Shown here: one piece after another, positions 48,087 to 57,481 of the stretch
How the letters are laid out: the number at the start of each line of letters is the position of its first letter
Position numbering within the stretch: position 1 is the stretch's first letter
Assembly (NCBI GenBank): GCA_963837155.1
Contig: CAWIMB010000002.1
Span: forward strand, 2,914,001 to 2,978,000
DNA length: 64,000 nucleotides
Direction: 5' to 3'
Source: DASQHW01 sp963837155
GTDB taxonomy: Bacteria; Actinomycetota; Acidimicrobiia; IMCC26256; PALSA-610
The notes under the pieces: generated by a model
The model's database searches: none
What the model was told of the DNA's origin: nothing
The model's input: only the letters and a program-made list of their open reading frames with translations
Made by a program: the position numbers and the translations under genes

Positions 48087-49889
48087 TTACATTTGCGAGA
48101 TGGTCCAGGCCGCGACCACGAGCCCGATGTGGCTGAACGCCTGCGGGAAGTTGCCGAGCAGTTCGCCGGTCTCGGCGTCGACCTCTTCGGCGAGCAAGCC
48201 GACGTCATTCACGAACGCGATCGCCCGCTCGAAGGTCTCCCGCGCCCGCTCCCCCTCGCCGCCGAGCGCGAATGCCTGCGCGAGCAGGAAGGTGCACAGG
48301 AGGAACGTGCCTTCCCCGCCTTCGAGGCCGTCGTTCGTGAGGTGTCGGTACACAAGACCGTGATCATCGGTGAGCCGGTCGGCGATCGCGTCGATCGTCG
48401 CCTTCATGCGCGGATCGTCGGCCGCGATGAAACCAACGATCGGCATCATGAGGTTCGACGCGTCGAGCTCCTCGGAGCCGAACGACTGCGTGAACGCGCC
48501 GGCCTTCTCGTTCCAGCCGTGCGTGAGGATCGCGTCGGCGATCTCGTCGCGCGCGTGCTTCCAACCTTCGACGCGGTCGTTGGCGTCCAGCACATCTGCG
48601 AGCGAGATCGCCCGGTCGACCGCGACCCAGCACATCAACTTCGAGTAGAGGAAGTCGCGCGGCTCGCCGCGAATCTCCCAGATCCCTTGGTCCTTGTCGC
48701 GCCAGCGTGCGGCAGCCGCGTCGCCGAGATCGGCGAGGAACGCGAGGTTTGCGGGGTTCAGTCGCGCGACCTGGTCGGGCAGTCGCGCCGCCGCGTCCAG
48801 CAGCTCGCCGTACACGTCGAGCTGGCGCTGATTCCACGCCCCGTTCCCGACACGCACCGGCGCGCTGTTGCGCCAGCCGCTGAGGTGCGGCAACTCCCGC
48901 TCGGTGAGATCACGCTCGCCGCCGATGCCGAACATGATCTGGAGATCGTGGCCGAGGTGCACCTGCGAGGCCGCCGCCGACGAGAGGTAGTCGAAGAACT
49001 TGTCGGCCTCGTCGGGGCACGCGGCAACCCAGAGCGCCTGGAGCGTAAACGACGCATCGCGCACCCACGCGTACCGGTAGTCCCAGTTGCGCGAGCCGCC
49101 CTCGCACTCGGGCAGCGACGTGGTCGGCGCCGCGCACATCGCGCCGGTCGGGTAGTACGTCAACGCGTACAGCACACGACCGCTGTGGTGCACGAGGTCC
49201 TTCCATGGTCCTTTGTACGCCTGGTGGAGGGCGGACCATGCGCGCCATGCCTCCGCGGTGTCGGCGATACGAACTTCAATCTCCTCTTGTGACCACAGCT
49301 CGGGTGCGGACTGCGAGCTCGTGCGGTGCTGCGACGCGAAGGCGACTCGGTCGCCCGAGCCGACCGTGAAGCGCGCGCGCACCGTCGCGCCATCGACGTC
49401 GATCGGGATCGGGCTCGACAGCGCGAGCCGGTCGGCGCCGCCGATCGCGCGCACGCCACCGTCGACGACCTGCAACAGCGGCCAGACAAGGCCGTACTCG
49501 GGCCTGGGCGCGTACTCGAGCTCGAACTCGACCTCGCCGTTCACGCCCTCCACGACGCGAACGAGCGTCGACGCGGCCTCGGCGCCGAGCTCGTGGCCCC
49601 GCTCGTTGCGGCCAACGGCAAGCGCGTCGATCACGCGAGCGGTGCCACTCGGGGTGCGGAACGTCGTGTCCATTACCAGAGTTTCCGGTTGGTAACGACG
49701 GGTGACTTCGGCGTCGCCGGCCGGCCGGATCGACCAGTGCCCGGCCTCGAGATCGAGGATGCGTCCGAACATCGACGGGCTGTCGAAACGGGGGAAGCAC
49801 AGCCAGTCGATCGAACCACCCTTGCTGAGCAGCGCGGCCGAATGACAGTCGGACAAGAGGGCGTAGTCGCCGATCGGAAGGTGCGTCAT
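48087..49889 (-). CDS. GH15 glycoside hydrolase (glucoamylase/trehalase-type)
   Basis: 600 residues, ATG 49889, intact. N-terminal beta domain (IGDYALLSDCHSAALLSKGGSIDWLCFPRFDSPSMFG) then an (alpha/alpha)6 barrel: NWDYRYAWVRDASFTLQAL, DQGIWEIRG with catalytic Glu, and terminal NFPQAFSHIGLV. This combination is that of mycobacterial-type trehalases of GH15, a family also containing glucoamylases. No signal peptide, so an intracellular role in trehalose or maltodextrin breakdown is likely. 9 bp from the AlaX gene. Confidence 0.93.
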   Translation of the reverse strand: MTHLPIGDYALLSDCHSAALLSKGGSIDWLCFPRFDSPSMFGRILDLEAGHWSIRPAGDAEVTRRYQPETLVMDTTFRTPSGTARVIDALAVGRNERGHELGAEAASTLVRVVEGVNGEVEFELEYAPRPEYGLVWPLLQVVDGGVRAIGGADRLALSSPIPIDVDGATVRARFTVGSGDRVAFASQHRTSSQSAPELWSQEEIEVRIADTAEAWRAWSALHQAYKGPWKDLVHHSGRVLYALTYYPTGAMCAAPTTSLPECEGGSRNWDYRYAWVRDASFTLQALWVAACPDEADKFFDYLSSAAASQVHLGHDLQIMFGIGGERDLTERELPHLSGWRNSAPVRVGNGAWNQRQLDVYGELLDAAARLPDQVARLNPANLAFLADLGDAAAARWRDKDQGIWEIRGEPRDFLYSKLMCWVAVDRAISLADVLDANDRVEGWKHARDEIADAILTHGWNEKAGAFTQSFGSEELDASNLMMPIVGFIAADDPRMKATIDAIADRLTDDHGLVYRHLTNDGLEGGEGTFLLCTFLLAQAFALGGEGERARETFERAIAFVNDVGLLAEEVDAETGELLGNFPQAFSHIGLVVAAWTISQM

Positions 49890-49919
49890 GACCTGCAGTC
49901 TGTGGAGACGGTCCGTACG

Positions 49920-50793
49920 TTACGCCCGCGTCTCCACCGCGGCTTCGAACACCGTGAGATCGGCGGCGAAGGGCCCGTCTGCGCGGGGCCAGTGGACGAC
50001 GAAGTCGGTGACGCCGATCTCCGCGTAGCGGCCGACCGTGTCGCGAAACGCGTCAACCGACGCGAGGCCGGGGTCGAGCTGTCTGCCCCGTCACGACAAG
50101 TCGTTGCAACGTCGACAGATCGCGTCCCACCGCATCGCACGTTTCGTCGACAAGTTCCATCTGCTTTCGCACCGCTGCTGCGCCAGCGACGGCATCGAGC
50201 GGGCCGTCCCACGTCCGCTCGCCGGTCGTCACCCACGTCTCGCCCAATGTCGCAGCCAATCGCATTGCGCGGGGCCCCGTCGCCGCGATTGCGAATGGCA
50301 CCCGCGGCTGTTGCACGCACCCGGGATAGGCGCGCGCCTCGTCGGCCGAGTAGTAGCGCCCGCGGTACGACGCGGCGGGATCCCGCAACAACACGTCGAT
50401 GCATTCGACGAACTCGACGAACCGGTCCGTGCGCTCGCGCGGCGACCACACCGCCTGGCAGAGCATCGTCGCGTCCCACCCGTCGCTGCCGGAGCCGATG
50501 CCGAGCGTCACGCGACCGCCAGAGATGTCGTCGAGCGTCATGACCTCTTTGGCGAACGGCACCGGGTGACGGAAGTTCGGTGACGCGAGCGTGCCGAGCC
50601 GGATGTGCTCTGTCACGAGCGCAGCCGCGGTGAGGGTCGGGACCGTGCCGAACCAGGGACCATCACGGAGCGTTCGCCACGCGAGATGGTCGTACGTCCA
50701 GGCATGATCGAAGCCCAGCTGCTCGGCGCGCCGCCACATCGCACGCGCGTCTGGCCAGCGCTGCTCCGGGAGGATGATGACGCCCAGCCGCAC
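49920..50793 (-). CDS. LLM-class F420-dependent oxidoreductase (one frame jump)
   Basis: ATG 50793. MRLGVIILPEQRWPDARAMWRRAEQLGFDHAWTYDHL is the start of the luciferase-like barrel; HIRLGTLASPNFRHP and SGGRVTLGIGSGSDGWDA follow. A jump near 50090 leads to QLDPGLASVDAFRDTVGRYAEIGVTDFVVHWP and a stop at 49920. About 291 residues. Substrate unknown. Lies 28 bp downstream of... the start faces the acyl-CoA dehydrogenase end, same strand, possibly one transcript. Confidence 0.88.
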
Positions 50794-50821
50794 CGGACGA
50801 CACTACTGAGGAGGGAGCGCG

Positions 50822-52078
50822 TCAGCGGTTGACGAGCAACTCGCGATAGGGCGTGTCCTTGGCCGGGCCCGGCTCCTTCGGCAGCCCGAGGACACGCTCA
50901 CCGATGATGTTGCGCTGCACCTGGTCGGTGCCGCCGTAGATCGACGGCCCCGGCGAGAACAGCGTGACCTCTTGGATCAGACCACCGCCGGGCGTGTCCT
51001 TGCCCATGACCATGCCGCTCGCGCCGATAATCTCGTTGCCGACCTCACGCTGCAACCGCAGCAGGTCGCTCATCATCAGCTTGGCGATATTCGGCTCGGC
51101 GCCGGTGCGCTGATTCGGTGACTTCGCACGGAGCGCGGAGTACCGGCCGAGCTGTTGCACTGTGTAGAGCTGGGCGAGCTTCTGACGCACGTTCGGGTCG
51201 TCGTTCTTGCCGAGCTCTTGCGCGAGCTTGATCAGGCGCGGCGCCGCGAACAATCCACCACCGCCGGTGCCGCCGGTGCGGATCTGGCCGACGTAGTCAC
51301 CGGCGCGATTCGTCAGCTGCCCGGCGATCGGCCCGGGGAACGCGTTCCCGGCGCCACCCGATCCGCCGGTACCAAGCCCGGCGCGCTCGGCCATCAACGT
51401 CGTGTTGGCCGCGGCCCAACCGTTGTTCAGGCCGCCGATGACATCGTCGTCGTGCACACGCGCGCCGTCGATGAACACCTCGTTGAACAGCGCGCGCCCC
51501 GTCATCTCCCGCAAGGGCCGGATCTCGACACCGGGCTGGCGCATGTCGAACTTGAAGTAGGTGATGCCCTTGTGCTTCGGCAGTTCGGGATCAGTGCGCG
51601 CCAATAACATCCCGAGGTTCGTGAGCTGAGCGGTGGATGTCCACACCTTCTGGCCGGTGATGATCCACTCGTCGCCGTCCTTCACCGCCTTGGTGGAGAG
51701 ACTTGCGAGGTCGGAGCCGGCGCCCGGTTCGGAGAACAGCTGACACCACGCGTCCTGACCGTTGAGGATGCGCAGCAGCTCTTCCTGCTTCTGACGTTCG
51801 TTACCGTGCGCGACGAGTGTCGGCGCCGCGAGCAAGTAGCCGAGACCCGCGGGCGGCCCGATCGCGCCGTGTTCCCTGATCGCTTCGCTCACCGCCATGA
51901 CGAGATCGCGCGGCCAGCCCTTGCCCCAGCAGTCCTCCGGGAACGCGGGCGCCGCGTAGCCCGACCGAGCGAGGGCATCCCACCACTCCTCCACCGTGAG
52001 ATCGGGATTCCAGTTCTCCTCGAGCCACGTCTTGACCTCGGTACGGACGTCTTCCACAGTCGGCATCGGTGTCGGCAT
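50822..52078 (-). CDS. Acyl-CoA dehydrogenase
   Basis: 418 residues, ATG 52078, with its ribosome-binding site (GGAGCGGAAAC) in hairpin-element copy 3. FAD-binding sequence CQLFSEPGAGSDLASL and WIITGQKVWTS, then the C-terminal helices (YSALRAKSPNQRTGAEPNIAKLMMSDLL; GPSIYGGTDQVQRNIIGERVLGLP). The SIYGGTDQVQRN motif matches dehydrogenases of the long-chain/steroid-type group in actinobacteria. A Gly-rich insertion (GTGGSGGAG) is noteworthy. Intact. Confidence 0.93.
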   Translation of the reverse strand: MPTPMPTVEDVRTEVKTWLEENWNPDLTVEEWWDALARSGYAAPAFPEDCWGKGWPRDLVMAVSEAIREHGAIGPPAGLGYLLAAPTLVAHGNERQKQEELLRILNGQDAWCQLFSEPGAGSDLASLSTKAVKDGDEWIITGQKVWTSTAQLTNLGMLLARTDPELPKHKGITYFKFDMRQPGVEIRPLREMTGRALFNEVFIDGARVHDDDVIGGLNNGWAAANTTLMAERAGLGTGGSGGAGNAFPGPIAGQLTNRAGDYVGQIRTGGTGGGGLFAAPRLIKLAQELGKNDDPNVRQKLAQLYTVQQLGRYSALRAKSPNQRTGAEPNIAKLMMSDLLRLQREVGNEIIGASGMVMGKDTPGGGLIQEVTLFSPGPSIYGGTDQVQRNIIGERVLGLPKEPGPAKDTPYRELLVNR

Positions 52079-52160
52079 GTTTCCGCTCCGTAGGGCCGCT
52101 CGGGCCCCGACTCGCTGCTCGCCGGGATACCCGGCTCCCGGGCGCTCGGCTCGGGCGGGA
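52079..52160 (-). repeat. Dispersed hairpin element, copy 3
   Basis: Central hairpin 52121-52135, arms GCCGGG/CCCGGC, loop ATA. Second hairpin GGGCC/GGCCC beside it. In minus-strand sense it ends in GGAGCGGAAAC directly before the acyl-CoA dehydrogenase ATG, as in copy 1 and copy 2. Confidence 0.88.
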
Positions 52161-52175
52161 GCGTACCCTCGCTCC

Positions 52176-52664
52176 GTGGCTGCGAACATGTCCGATGACG
52201 AGCGGCGATCCTTCCTGATCGCGGGCAGACGCACGGCGAAGCTGGCGGTCGTACGGGCGAACGGCGCGCCGCATGTCGCACCGATCTGGTTCGTGCTCGA
52301 TGGCGACGACATGATCTTCACGACCGGCGCCAACACCATCAAGGGCAAGGCGCTGCGTCGCGACGGCCAGGCCGCGCTCTGTGTCGACGACGAACGCCCG
52401 CCATTCGCGTTTGTCGCAATCGAGGGTCGCGCCGCGATCAGCCACGACCTCGAAGAGATGTTGCGATGGGCAACGCTCATCGGTGGCCGCTACATGGGCG
52501 CGCACCGTGCGGAAGAATTCGGTCGCCGCAATGCAGTGCCCGAGGAGCTGCTCGTACGCGTGACACCGACGAAGATCGTCGCCAAAACCGGCATCGCCGA
52601 TGAGAGCTTCGACGCGAACCTCAGCCCAGCAGATCCAACACCTTTTCGGACGGGCGTGCGATGA
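52176..52664 (+). CDS. PPOX-class (FMN/F420) flavin-binding protein
   Basis: GTG 52176 or ATG 52188. Split-barrel flavoprotein of 162 residues: RRSFLIAGRRTAKLAVVRANGAPHVAPIWFVLDGDDMIFTTG, then KGKALRRDGQAALCVDDERPPFAFVAIEGRAAI. Such proteins bind FMN or F420 and reduce small molecules. Given two other F420-type enzymes nearby, F420 is likely. Its 3' end overlaps the ArsC end by 44 bp. Confidence 0.9.
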   Translation: MAANMSDDERRSFLIAGRRTAKLAVVRANGAPHVAPIWFVLDGDDMIFTTGANTIKGKALRRDGQAALCVDDERPPFAFVAIEGRAAISHDLEEMLRWATLIGGRYMGAHRAEEFGRRNAVPEELLVRVTPTKIVAKTGIADESFDANLSPADPTPFRTGVR

Positions 52665-53601
52665 CTGCCCGGTCGCCGACGAACACGACCGGCCGCTCCA
52701 TAACTTCGGGATGCTTCAACAGGACCTCGATGACTTGGTCGCGAGTCTGCACGTCGGCCTTGGTGAGGCCGGCCGCCTTGAACTTATCGTCGCCGGTGCG
52801 TACGAGCGCGATCGGTTCGTCGGGAATTGCGTCGAGGATGCGCTCGAGCGTCTTGCGATCGGGCGGCGTATCGAGATATCGGACGACCTGGGCGTCAACA
52901 CCCCGCTCTTCGAGGATCTGCAGGGCGCCCCGCGACTTCGAGCACGACGGGTTGTGGAAGATCTGCACGCTCATAACCGCCGACGCTAGCAACGACAGAT
53001 ACTCCTCGCGGGAGACGTTGATCGCGCCCAGAGATGCCAAATGCGGCGTCGTCCACTGCACGTCGAACAAGGTCGCGCCGTCGAGCGACAACAGGTCGAC
53101 CGTTGCCCAGAGCGCGACCTTCGATGCATCGGTCGCCCGATGGAACATCGACTCACCGGCAAAGAAGCGGCCGATACGCACGCCATAGAGGCCGCCGACG
53201 AGAACTCCGTCGAGCCATGTCTCGATGCTGTGGGCCCAGCCGAGAGCGTGCAGCCGGGTGTACGCGGCGATGAACGACTCGTCGATCCAGCCGTGCGGAC
53301 GGCTGGGTGCCGCGCACGCGCGCATCACGGCTTCGAAGGCGGTGTCGACGCGGATCTCGAAGCGGCCGCGCTTCCGCCGGAGCGAGCGGCTTGCGTGAAA
53401 GCCGTCGAGCGGCATGATGCCGCGCGGTTCCGGCGACCACCACGCGAGCGACCGCCGCACGCGCATTGGGAACAGGCCCTGCCGGTAGGCGGCGACCAAT
53501 GTGCCGGGCTCCAGGTCTCCGCCCACCGCCACTATCTCGTCGGGACCGGCCGAGCGGGCATCGGGAAAGTCCCACTCACTCGGCGGCGGCTCGATCACCA
53601 T
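52621..53601 (-). CDS. aat: Leucyl/phenylalanyl-tRNA-protein transferase fused to ArsC-like protein
   Basis: ATG 53601. First 209 residues are Aat: PDARSAGPDEIVAVGGDLEPGTLVAAYRQGLFPM, WWSPEPRGIMPLD, HSIETWLDG and VQWTTPHLASLGAINVSREEYLSLLA. Without a stop it continues (from 52974) into a complete 117-residue ArsC/Spx-type thioredoxin fold: IFHNPSCSKSRGALQILEERG (active Cys), then RPVVFVGDRAVIARPSEKVLDLL. ArsC enzymes reduce arsenate using thiols. With zero linker, either a true fusion or loss of a stop/overlap by an indel at 52975; the ArsC part has its own ATG. Confidence 0.88.
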   Translation of the reverse strand: MVIEPPPSEWDFPDARSAGPDEIVAVGGDLEPGTLVAAYRQGLFPMRVRRSLAWWSPEPRGIMPLDGFHASRSLRRKRGRFEIRVDTAFEAVMRACAAPSRPHGWIDESFIAAYTRLHALGWAHSIETWLDGVLVGGLYGVRIGRFFAGESMFHRATDASKVALWATVDLLSLDGATLFDVQWTTPHLASLGAINVSREEYLSLLASAVMSVQIFHNPSCSKSRGALQILEERGVDAQVVRYLDTPPDRKTLERILDAIPDEPIALVRTGDDKFKAAGLTKADVQTRDQVIEVLLKHPEVMERPVVFVGDRAVIARPSEKVLDLLG

Positions 53602-53805
53602 GGCTCCCCTCGCTTCGCCATCCCGGCTCCGCTGGGTAGTGGCTCAGTTTGACATCGTCGAGCGCCACGCCCGGTCGCTCACGCAGCTCACCGAACTGCC
53701 CGACCGACGAAGGCCGAAGGCCCCTGGCCACTGGCGTGGTCGACGCAGACAATTCGAGATACCTCGGCGCGCTCGACGTCGTGGCTGGAATGGAACGAGG
53801 CACGC
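53602..53805. other. Non-coding or undetermined stretch
   Basis: No convincing gene. It contains a TTGACA at 53650-53655 without a good -10 partner and a few weak GC hairpins. Open frames here lack ribosome-binding sites. Confidence 0.4.
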
Positions 53806-53901
53806 ATGGGTGGAATATGGATCTTCATCGCCACCGTCGTGATTGCAATCGTGGCCATCGTGCTCGGTCGGCGTCGTCGCGAAGGCCGAACCTCAAACTA
53901 A
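53806..53901 (+). CDS. 31-residue single-helix membrane microprotein
   Basis: ATG 53806, with GAGG at the proper distance. The product MGGIWIFIATVVIAIVAIVLG followed by RRRREGRTSN has a 19-residue hydrophobic helix capped by four Arg, which puts the C-terminus inside by the positive-inside rule. Too short for most gene callers. Function unknown; typical of small regulators of transporters. Confidence 0.55.
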   Translation: MGGIWIFIATVVIAIVAIVLGRRRREGRTSN

Positions 53902-54007
53902 GCCATTCCACTTCCGCTGCGTCCGCACGGCCATGCGCCTAAGCTTCCACGCGATGGCGCGTCTCACGCACTATTGATTCAGGCTGGCCGCCCGGCTGCC
54001 GAGCGCG

Positions 54008-55194
54008 TTGATCCTCGCGTTGCTCGGCGCACGCACGGCAGACGAGTGTGCAGGATTTCTCACGCCGGGTTCGTTCGAGTCGTTTCGTCACGACCTCGGC
54101 CTGTCCTACTCGAGCGCGAGCCTCGTGTTGGTGATCGCGGCGCCGGGAGCGATCCTCGGCAATGTGTTCACCGTCCTCGGTGACCACCGGAGCCGGCGTG
54201 CGATCGCGGCAGGTGGCGCGTTCGGGTACGCGGCGGCGTTGTTGGCGTTCGGCGCCGGGCAGTCGTTCGCGGTGCTCGCGATCGCGTCGTTTGCACTCGG
54301 CATGTCGGCCACCGCGCTGGTGCACGGCACCGAGCTGGCGCTGGTCGACGTCGCGGGCGACGAGGTCACCGCCTACTTCGCCGCGCGCCATGGTCTTCGG
54401 TGCCGTCGGCGGGGTGCTCGGGCCGGTACTGCTCATCCTCGCGGCCGTCAGCGGCTTCGGGTGGCGCGCGCGTTCCTCGCGTGTGCGCCGGCAATGGCGG
54501 CATATGGCGTGTGGCTCACGCGGTTGCCGTTCCCGCCGCCTTCCCGGCCGGACCGGCCGATCCGCGCGCTCCGCCCGGTCCTCCACGACCCGCGTGTCTG
54601 GTACTGCGGCCTGCTCGCGCTCATCCTCGGCCCGCTGCAACACCCGTTCACGGCGTTTCTGATCGCGTACCTCGAACGCGACCGGGGCGCGCCGGCTGCC
54701 GTCGCGACCGCGGTGCCGATCGCGTGGGTCATCGGCTCGGTGACCGCGGCCGCCGCATCGAGCCGCCGCGGGACCCGACCGGGGAACCGCGCCTGCGCGT
54801 GAATGCGCTGCTTCTGCTGGCGGCGACGCTCGGCGCGACGACGATCCCTTCCATTCCGGTGATCGTCGCGTGCGTGTTCGGCAACGGCTTCGCGCTCACC
54901 CGCTTCATGCTCGCGTTGAAGACGCGCATCGTGGGACTGCACCCCGAGCGGGTCGGCAGTGTCGCCGCGGTCGTGACCACGACCGAGTTCGTCGGCTTCA
55001 TGCTGCCGATCGCTGCGGGCGCGCTCGCCGACGCATACGGCATCGCCGCCGGCTTCGGGTTCTACGCCGCAGTTGCAGCCGTCCTCGTGCTCACGGTCGC
55101 AGCCGGGGATCGGCTCAGTCTTTCCCGCTCTCGGCGCTGCGCGCCGGGCCGCTCGGGCCCCGCCTCGGGCGGCGCAGGCTACCTGCGCCGCTGA
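54008..55194 (+). CDS. Major facilitator superfamily transporter (three or more frame jumps)
   Basis: TTG 54008 is used; an ATG at 53954 in the same frame is followed by a stop, which looks like another frame or base error. Helices typical of MFS: ASLVLVIAAPGAILGNVFTVLGDHRSRRAIAAGG (with the loop 2-3 motif DHRSRR), AMVFGAVGGVLGPVLL, VWYCGLLALILGPLQHPF, and FVGFMLPIAAGALADAYGI. Jumps near 54388, 54465 and 54770. About 400 residues. The last 25 codons run through hairpin-element copy 4. Substrate unknown. Confidence 0.8.
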
Positions 55195-55205
55195 TCCTCG
55201 GCTCA
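55118..55205 (-). repeat. Dispersed hairpin element, copy 4 (variant stem)
   Basis: Flanks match copies 2 and 3 (TTTCCCGCTC, GGGCCGCTCGGGCC, CGGCTCAG) but the central hairpin at 55169-55191 is different: a perfect 10-bp stem with arms GCGGCGCAGG and CCTGCGCCGC and loop CTA. It follows the end of the acyl-CoA dehydrogenase gene and extends the MFS coding region. Confidence 0.75.
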
Positions 55206-55206
55206 G

Positions 55207-56480
55207 TTACTTCAGCAACTCACGGGCGATCTGACCGACCTGGATCTCGTCGGTGCCGGCGTAGATCTGCAGCACCTTCGCGTCACGCGCGAGCTGCTCG
55301 ACCTCGTACTCCGCCATGTAGCCGTTGCCGCCGAACAGCTGCACGGCTTCGAGCGCGACTTCGGTCGCGGCGCCCGCCGAGTACAACTTCATCGCGGAGG
55401 CTTCCGAGAGGCTCATCGTCTTGCCCGCCTGCCCGCAACTCGAGCACGCGGAACACCAGGTTCTCGACGTTGAGCCGGGCGACTTCCATCTTGGCGAGCT
55501 TGAGTTGGATGAGCTGGAACTCGCCGATCGGGCGGCCGAACTGCTCCCGTTCCTTCGCGTATTTCACGCTGAGCTCCAGGCAGCGTTCGATGATGCCGAG
55601 CGCCATCGCGGCGACTCCCGAGCGCTCGATCACGAACGTGGCCTTGCTCGCCTCCCGGCCGCCGCTGCCCCGGAACGCGTCTTCGCTCTCGCCGAGCAGG
55701 CGGTCGCGGCCGGCGCGCACGTCGTCGAGGAACAACATGCCGGTCGGCGACGAGTGCATGCCCATCTTGCGCAACGGCTTCGCTCTGTTCGAGGCCGGGC
55801 ATCCCCGAGTCGAGCACGAACTGCAGCACCTTGCGCTCGGCGGGCGGGTTGCCTTCGTCGAGCTTGCAGATGAACACGATCGTGTCGGCGTAGGGGCCGT
55901 TCGTGATGAACGTCTTCGAACCGTTGAGCACGTACTCGTCGCCGTCGCGGCGCGCGGTCGACTGCATCGAGCCGAACGCGTCGGAGCCCGAGTTCGGTTC
56001 GGTGATCGCCCACGCACCGATCTTGTCGAGCGTGAGCATGTCGCGCGCCCAGCGCTTCTTCTGCGCGATCGTGCCCTTCGACATGATCGCGGCCGAGGTG
56101 AGGCTCGACCGACACGCCCATCGCGGTGACCATGCCCGGCGAGCACTTGCACAGCTCGATGATCGGGAGCAACGATGCCCCCCCGCCGCCACCTTCACGG
56201 TCGCGCTCGCTGCTCGGCGGGGTACCCGCCTCGCGGCGCTCGCCGCTCCGGCGAGCTCGCTCCGCTCCGCTGCGCTCGCCGCTTCCTCTTTCGCGATGCG
56301 CTTGTCGAAGCTGTCGGCCGACATCTGATCGATGCCGAACGTCTTGTAGAACTTGCGGAGCAGGTCGTACGGCGGGAGGTCGCCGAACTCCAACTCCTCG
56401 CGGTGCGGACGGATCTCGTTGTCGACGAACTGCCGCACGGCGTCGCGGATCATCTGGAGCTCTTCGGGCCATTCGAACAT
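55207..56480 (-). CDS. Acyl-CoA dehydrogenase, disrupted (several frame jumps; repeat inside)
   Basis: ATG 56480: MFEWPEELQMIRDAVRQFVDNEIRP. Later parts are spread over three frames: ASLLPIIELCKCSPGMVTAMGVSV, GAWAITEPNSGSDAFGSM, KPLRKMGMHSSPTGM, FQLIQLKLAKMEVARLNVEN, and the end TMSLSEASAMKLY...IYAGTDEIQVGQIARELLK. Jumps at about 56195, 56105, 55785 and 55420. Hairpin-element copy 5 lies in the N-terminal domain, adding about 27 codons after AKEEAA in a place that in homologues is a short acidic loop. Function as in beta-oxidation if intact. Confidence 0.82.
56199..56292 (-). repeat. Dispersed hairpin element, copy 5 (inside a gene)
   Basis: Central hairpin 56216-56230: arms GGCGGG and CCCGCC, loop GTA; both arms differ from the usual GCCGGG/CCCGGC, so pairing is kept. 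The right part matches copy 6 (CTCCGGCGAGCTCGCT). It lies in the same sense as the dehydrogenase. Confidence 0.75.
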
Positions 56481-56529
56481 GCCCGAATGGTACGGGAACC
56501 ACGGGGATCGGCTCGCCGTCGAACCCCCC

Positions 56530-57397
56530 ATGCGACGCACCGCAATACTCATCCTCGCTATGGCACTGGCGGGAGCCACCGCCGCCTGCTCGGCCTCATC
56601 GTCGAAGAAGGCGAGCGTGGCGAGTCCCTCGGCAGCCGCCGGCGCTCAGAGTGGTTATCAGGCCCAGGCTGGCGACAACGGAAAGACTCGGGTCGACCTC
56701 ACCCAGGCCAAACGGAGGAACCGTGAGGTCATCCACACCGCCGAGGTCGGCGTGCAGACCAAGGATGTCGACGCCGCGCTCGACGACGGCGGCTGACATC
56801 GTGCGCCGCGCCGGTGGCGACCTGTTCGCATCCAGCGCCGACCTCGCCGACCCCAAGAACCGCCACGTCCACGCGGTATTCAAGGTTCCGCCGCAACGCT
56901 TCAGCTCGGTGATGGACGCGCTCTCGTCGATCGGCAAGGTCACCAGCAGTCAGACGAGCACCGAGGATGTCACCGGCCAGGTCGTCGACCTCGATGCTCG
57001 CCTCGCTGCCGCGCGGACGGGTGCGCAGCGCCTCCGCGAGCTCCTCGCGCAGAGTGGCAACGTTCCCGACCTGCTGCAGGTCGAGCAGGCCCTCACGCAG
57101 CGAGAGAGCGAGGTCGAGTCGCTCGATGCGCAGCTTGCGGCGCTGCGCTCGCAGGTCGACCTGGCAACGATCACGCTCGACCTGAGCCCGACGCCCGCCG
57201 CGGTCGCGGCCCGGCCGAGCGACGACATCCCCGGCTTCCTCGCCGGACTCCGCACCGGCGTCGCCGCCTTCGTCAACACCGCGCTGGTGGCGGCAACGGC
57301 GTTCGGGTTCGCGCTCCCCTTCCTCGTGGTCATCGCGCTGCTCGGCATCCCGGCCCTGAAGGTCGCGCGCCGCCGCCGGCGGGCTGTCACTGCCTAG
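56530..57397 (+). CDS. DUF4349-family lipoprotein (one frame jump)
   Basis: ATG 56530. Signal peptide and lipobox ILAMALAGATAACSA (Cys is the lipidation site), then the DUF4349 pattern: RREVIHTAEVGVQT, AADIVRRAGGDLF, VFKVPPQRFSSVMDALSSIGKVTSSQTSTEDVTGQVVDLDARLAA, a long coiled coil (RLRELLAQSGNVPDLLQVEQALTQRESEVESL) and a terminal membrane helix (AFGFALPFLVVIALLGI). Jump near 56790. Probably an envelope protein tethered at both ends. Divergent from the dehydrogenase. Confidence 0.9.
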
Positions 57398-57481
57398 CGC
57401 CCCAGGAGTGGGGGTTCAGCACGGCCTCGGGGACGCCGATGCATCTGCCACGGAACGACGGATTGTTTCGGGGGAGGCGGG

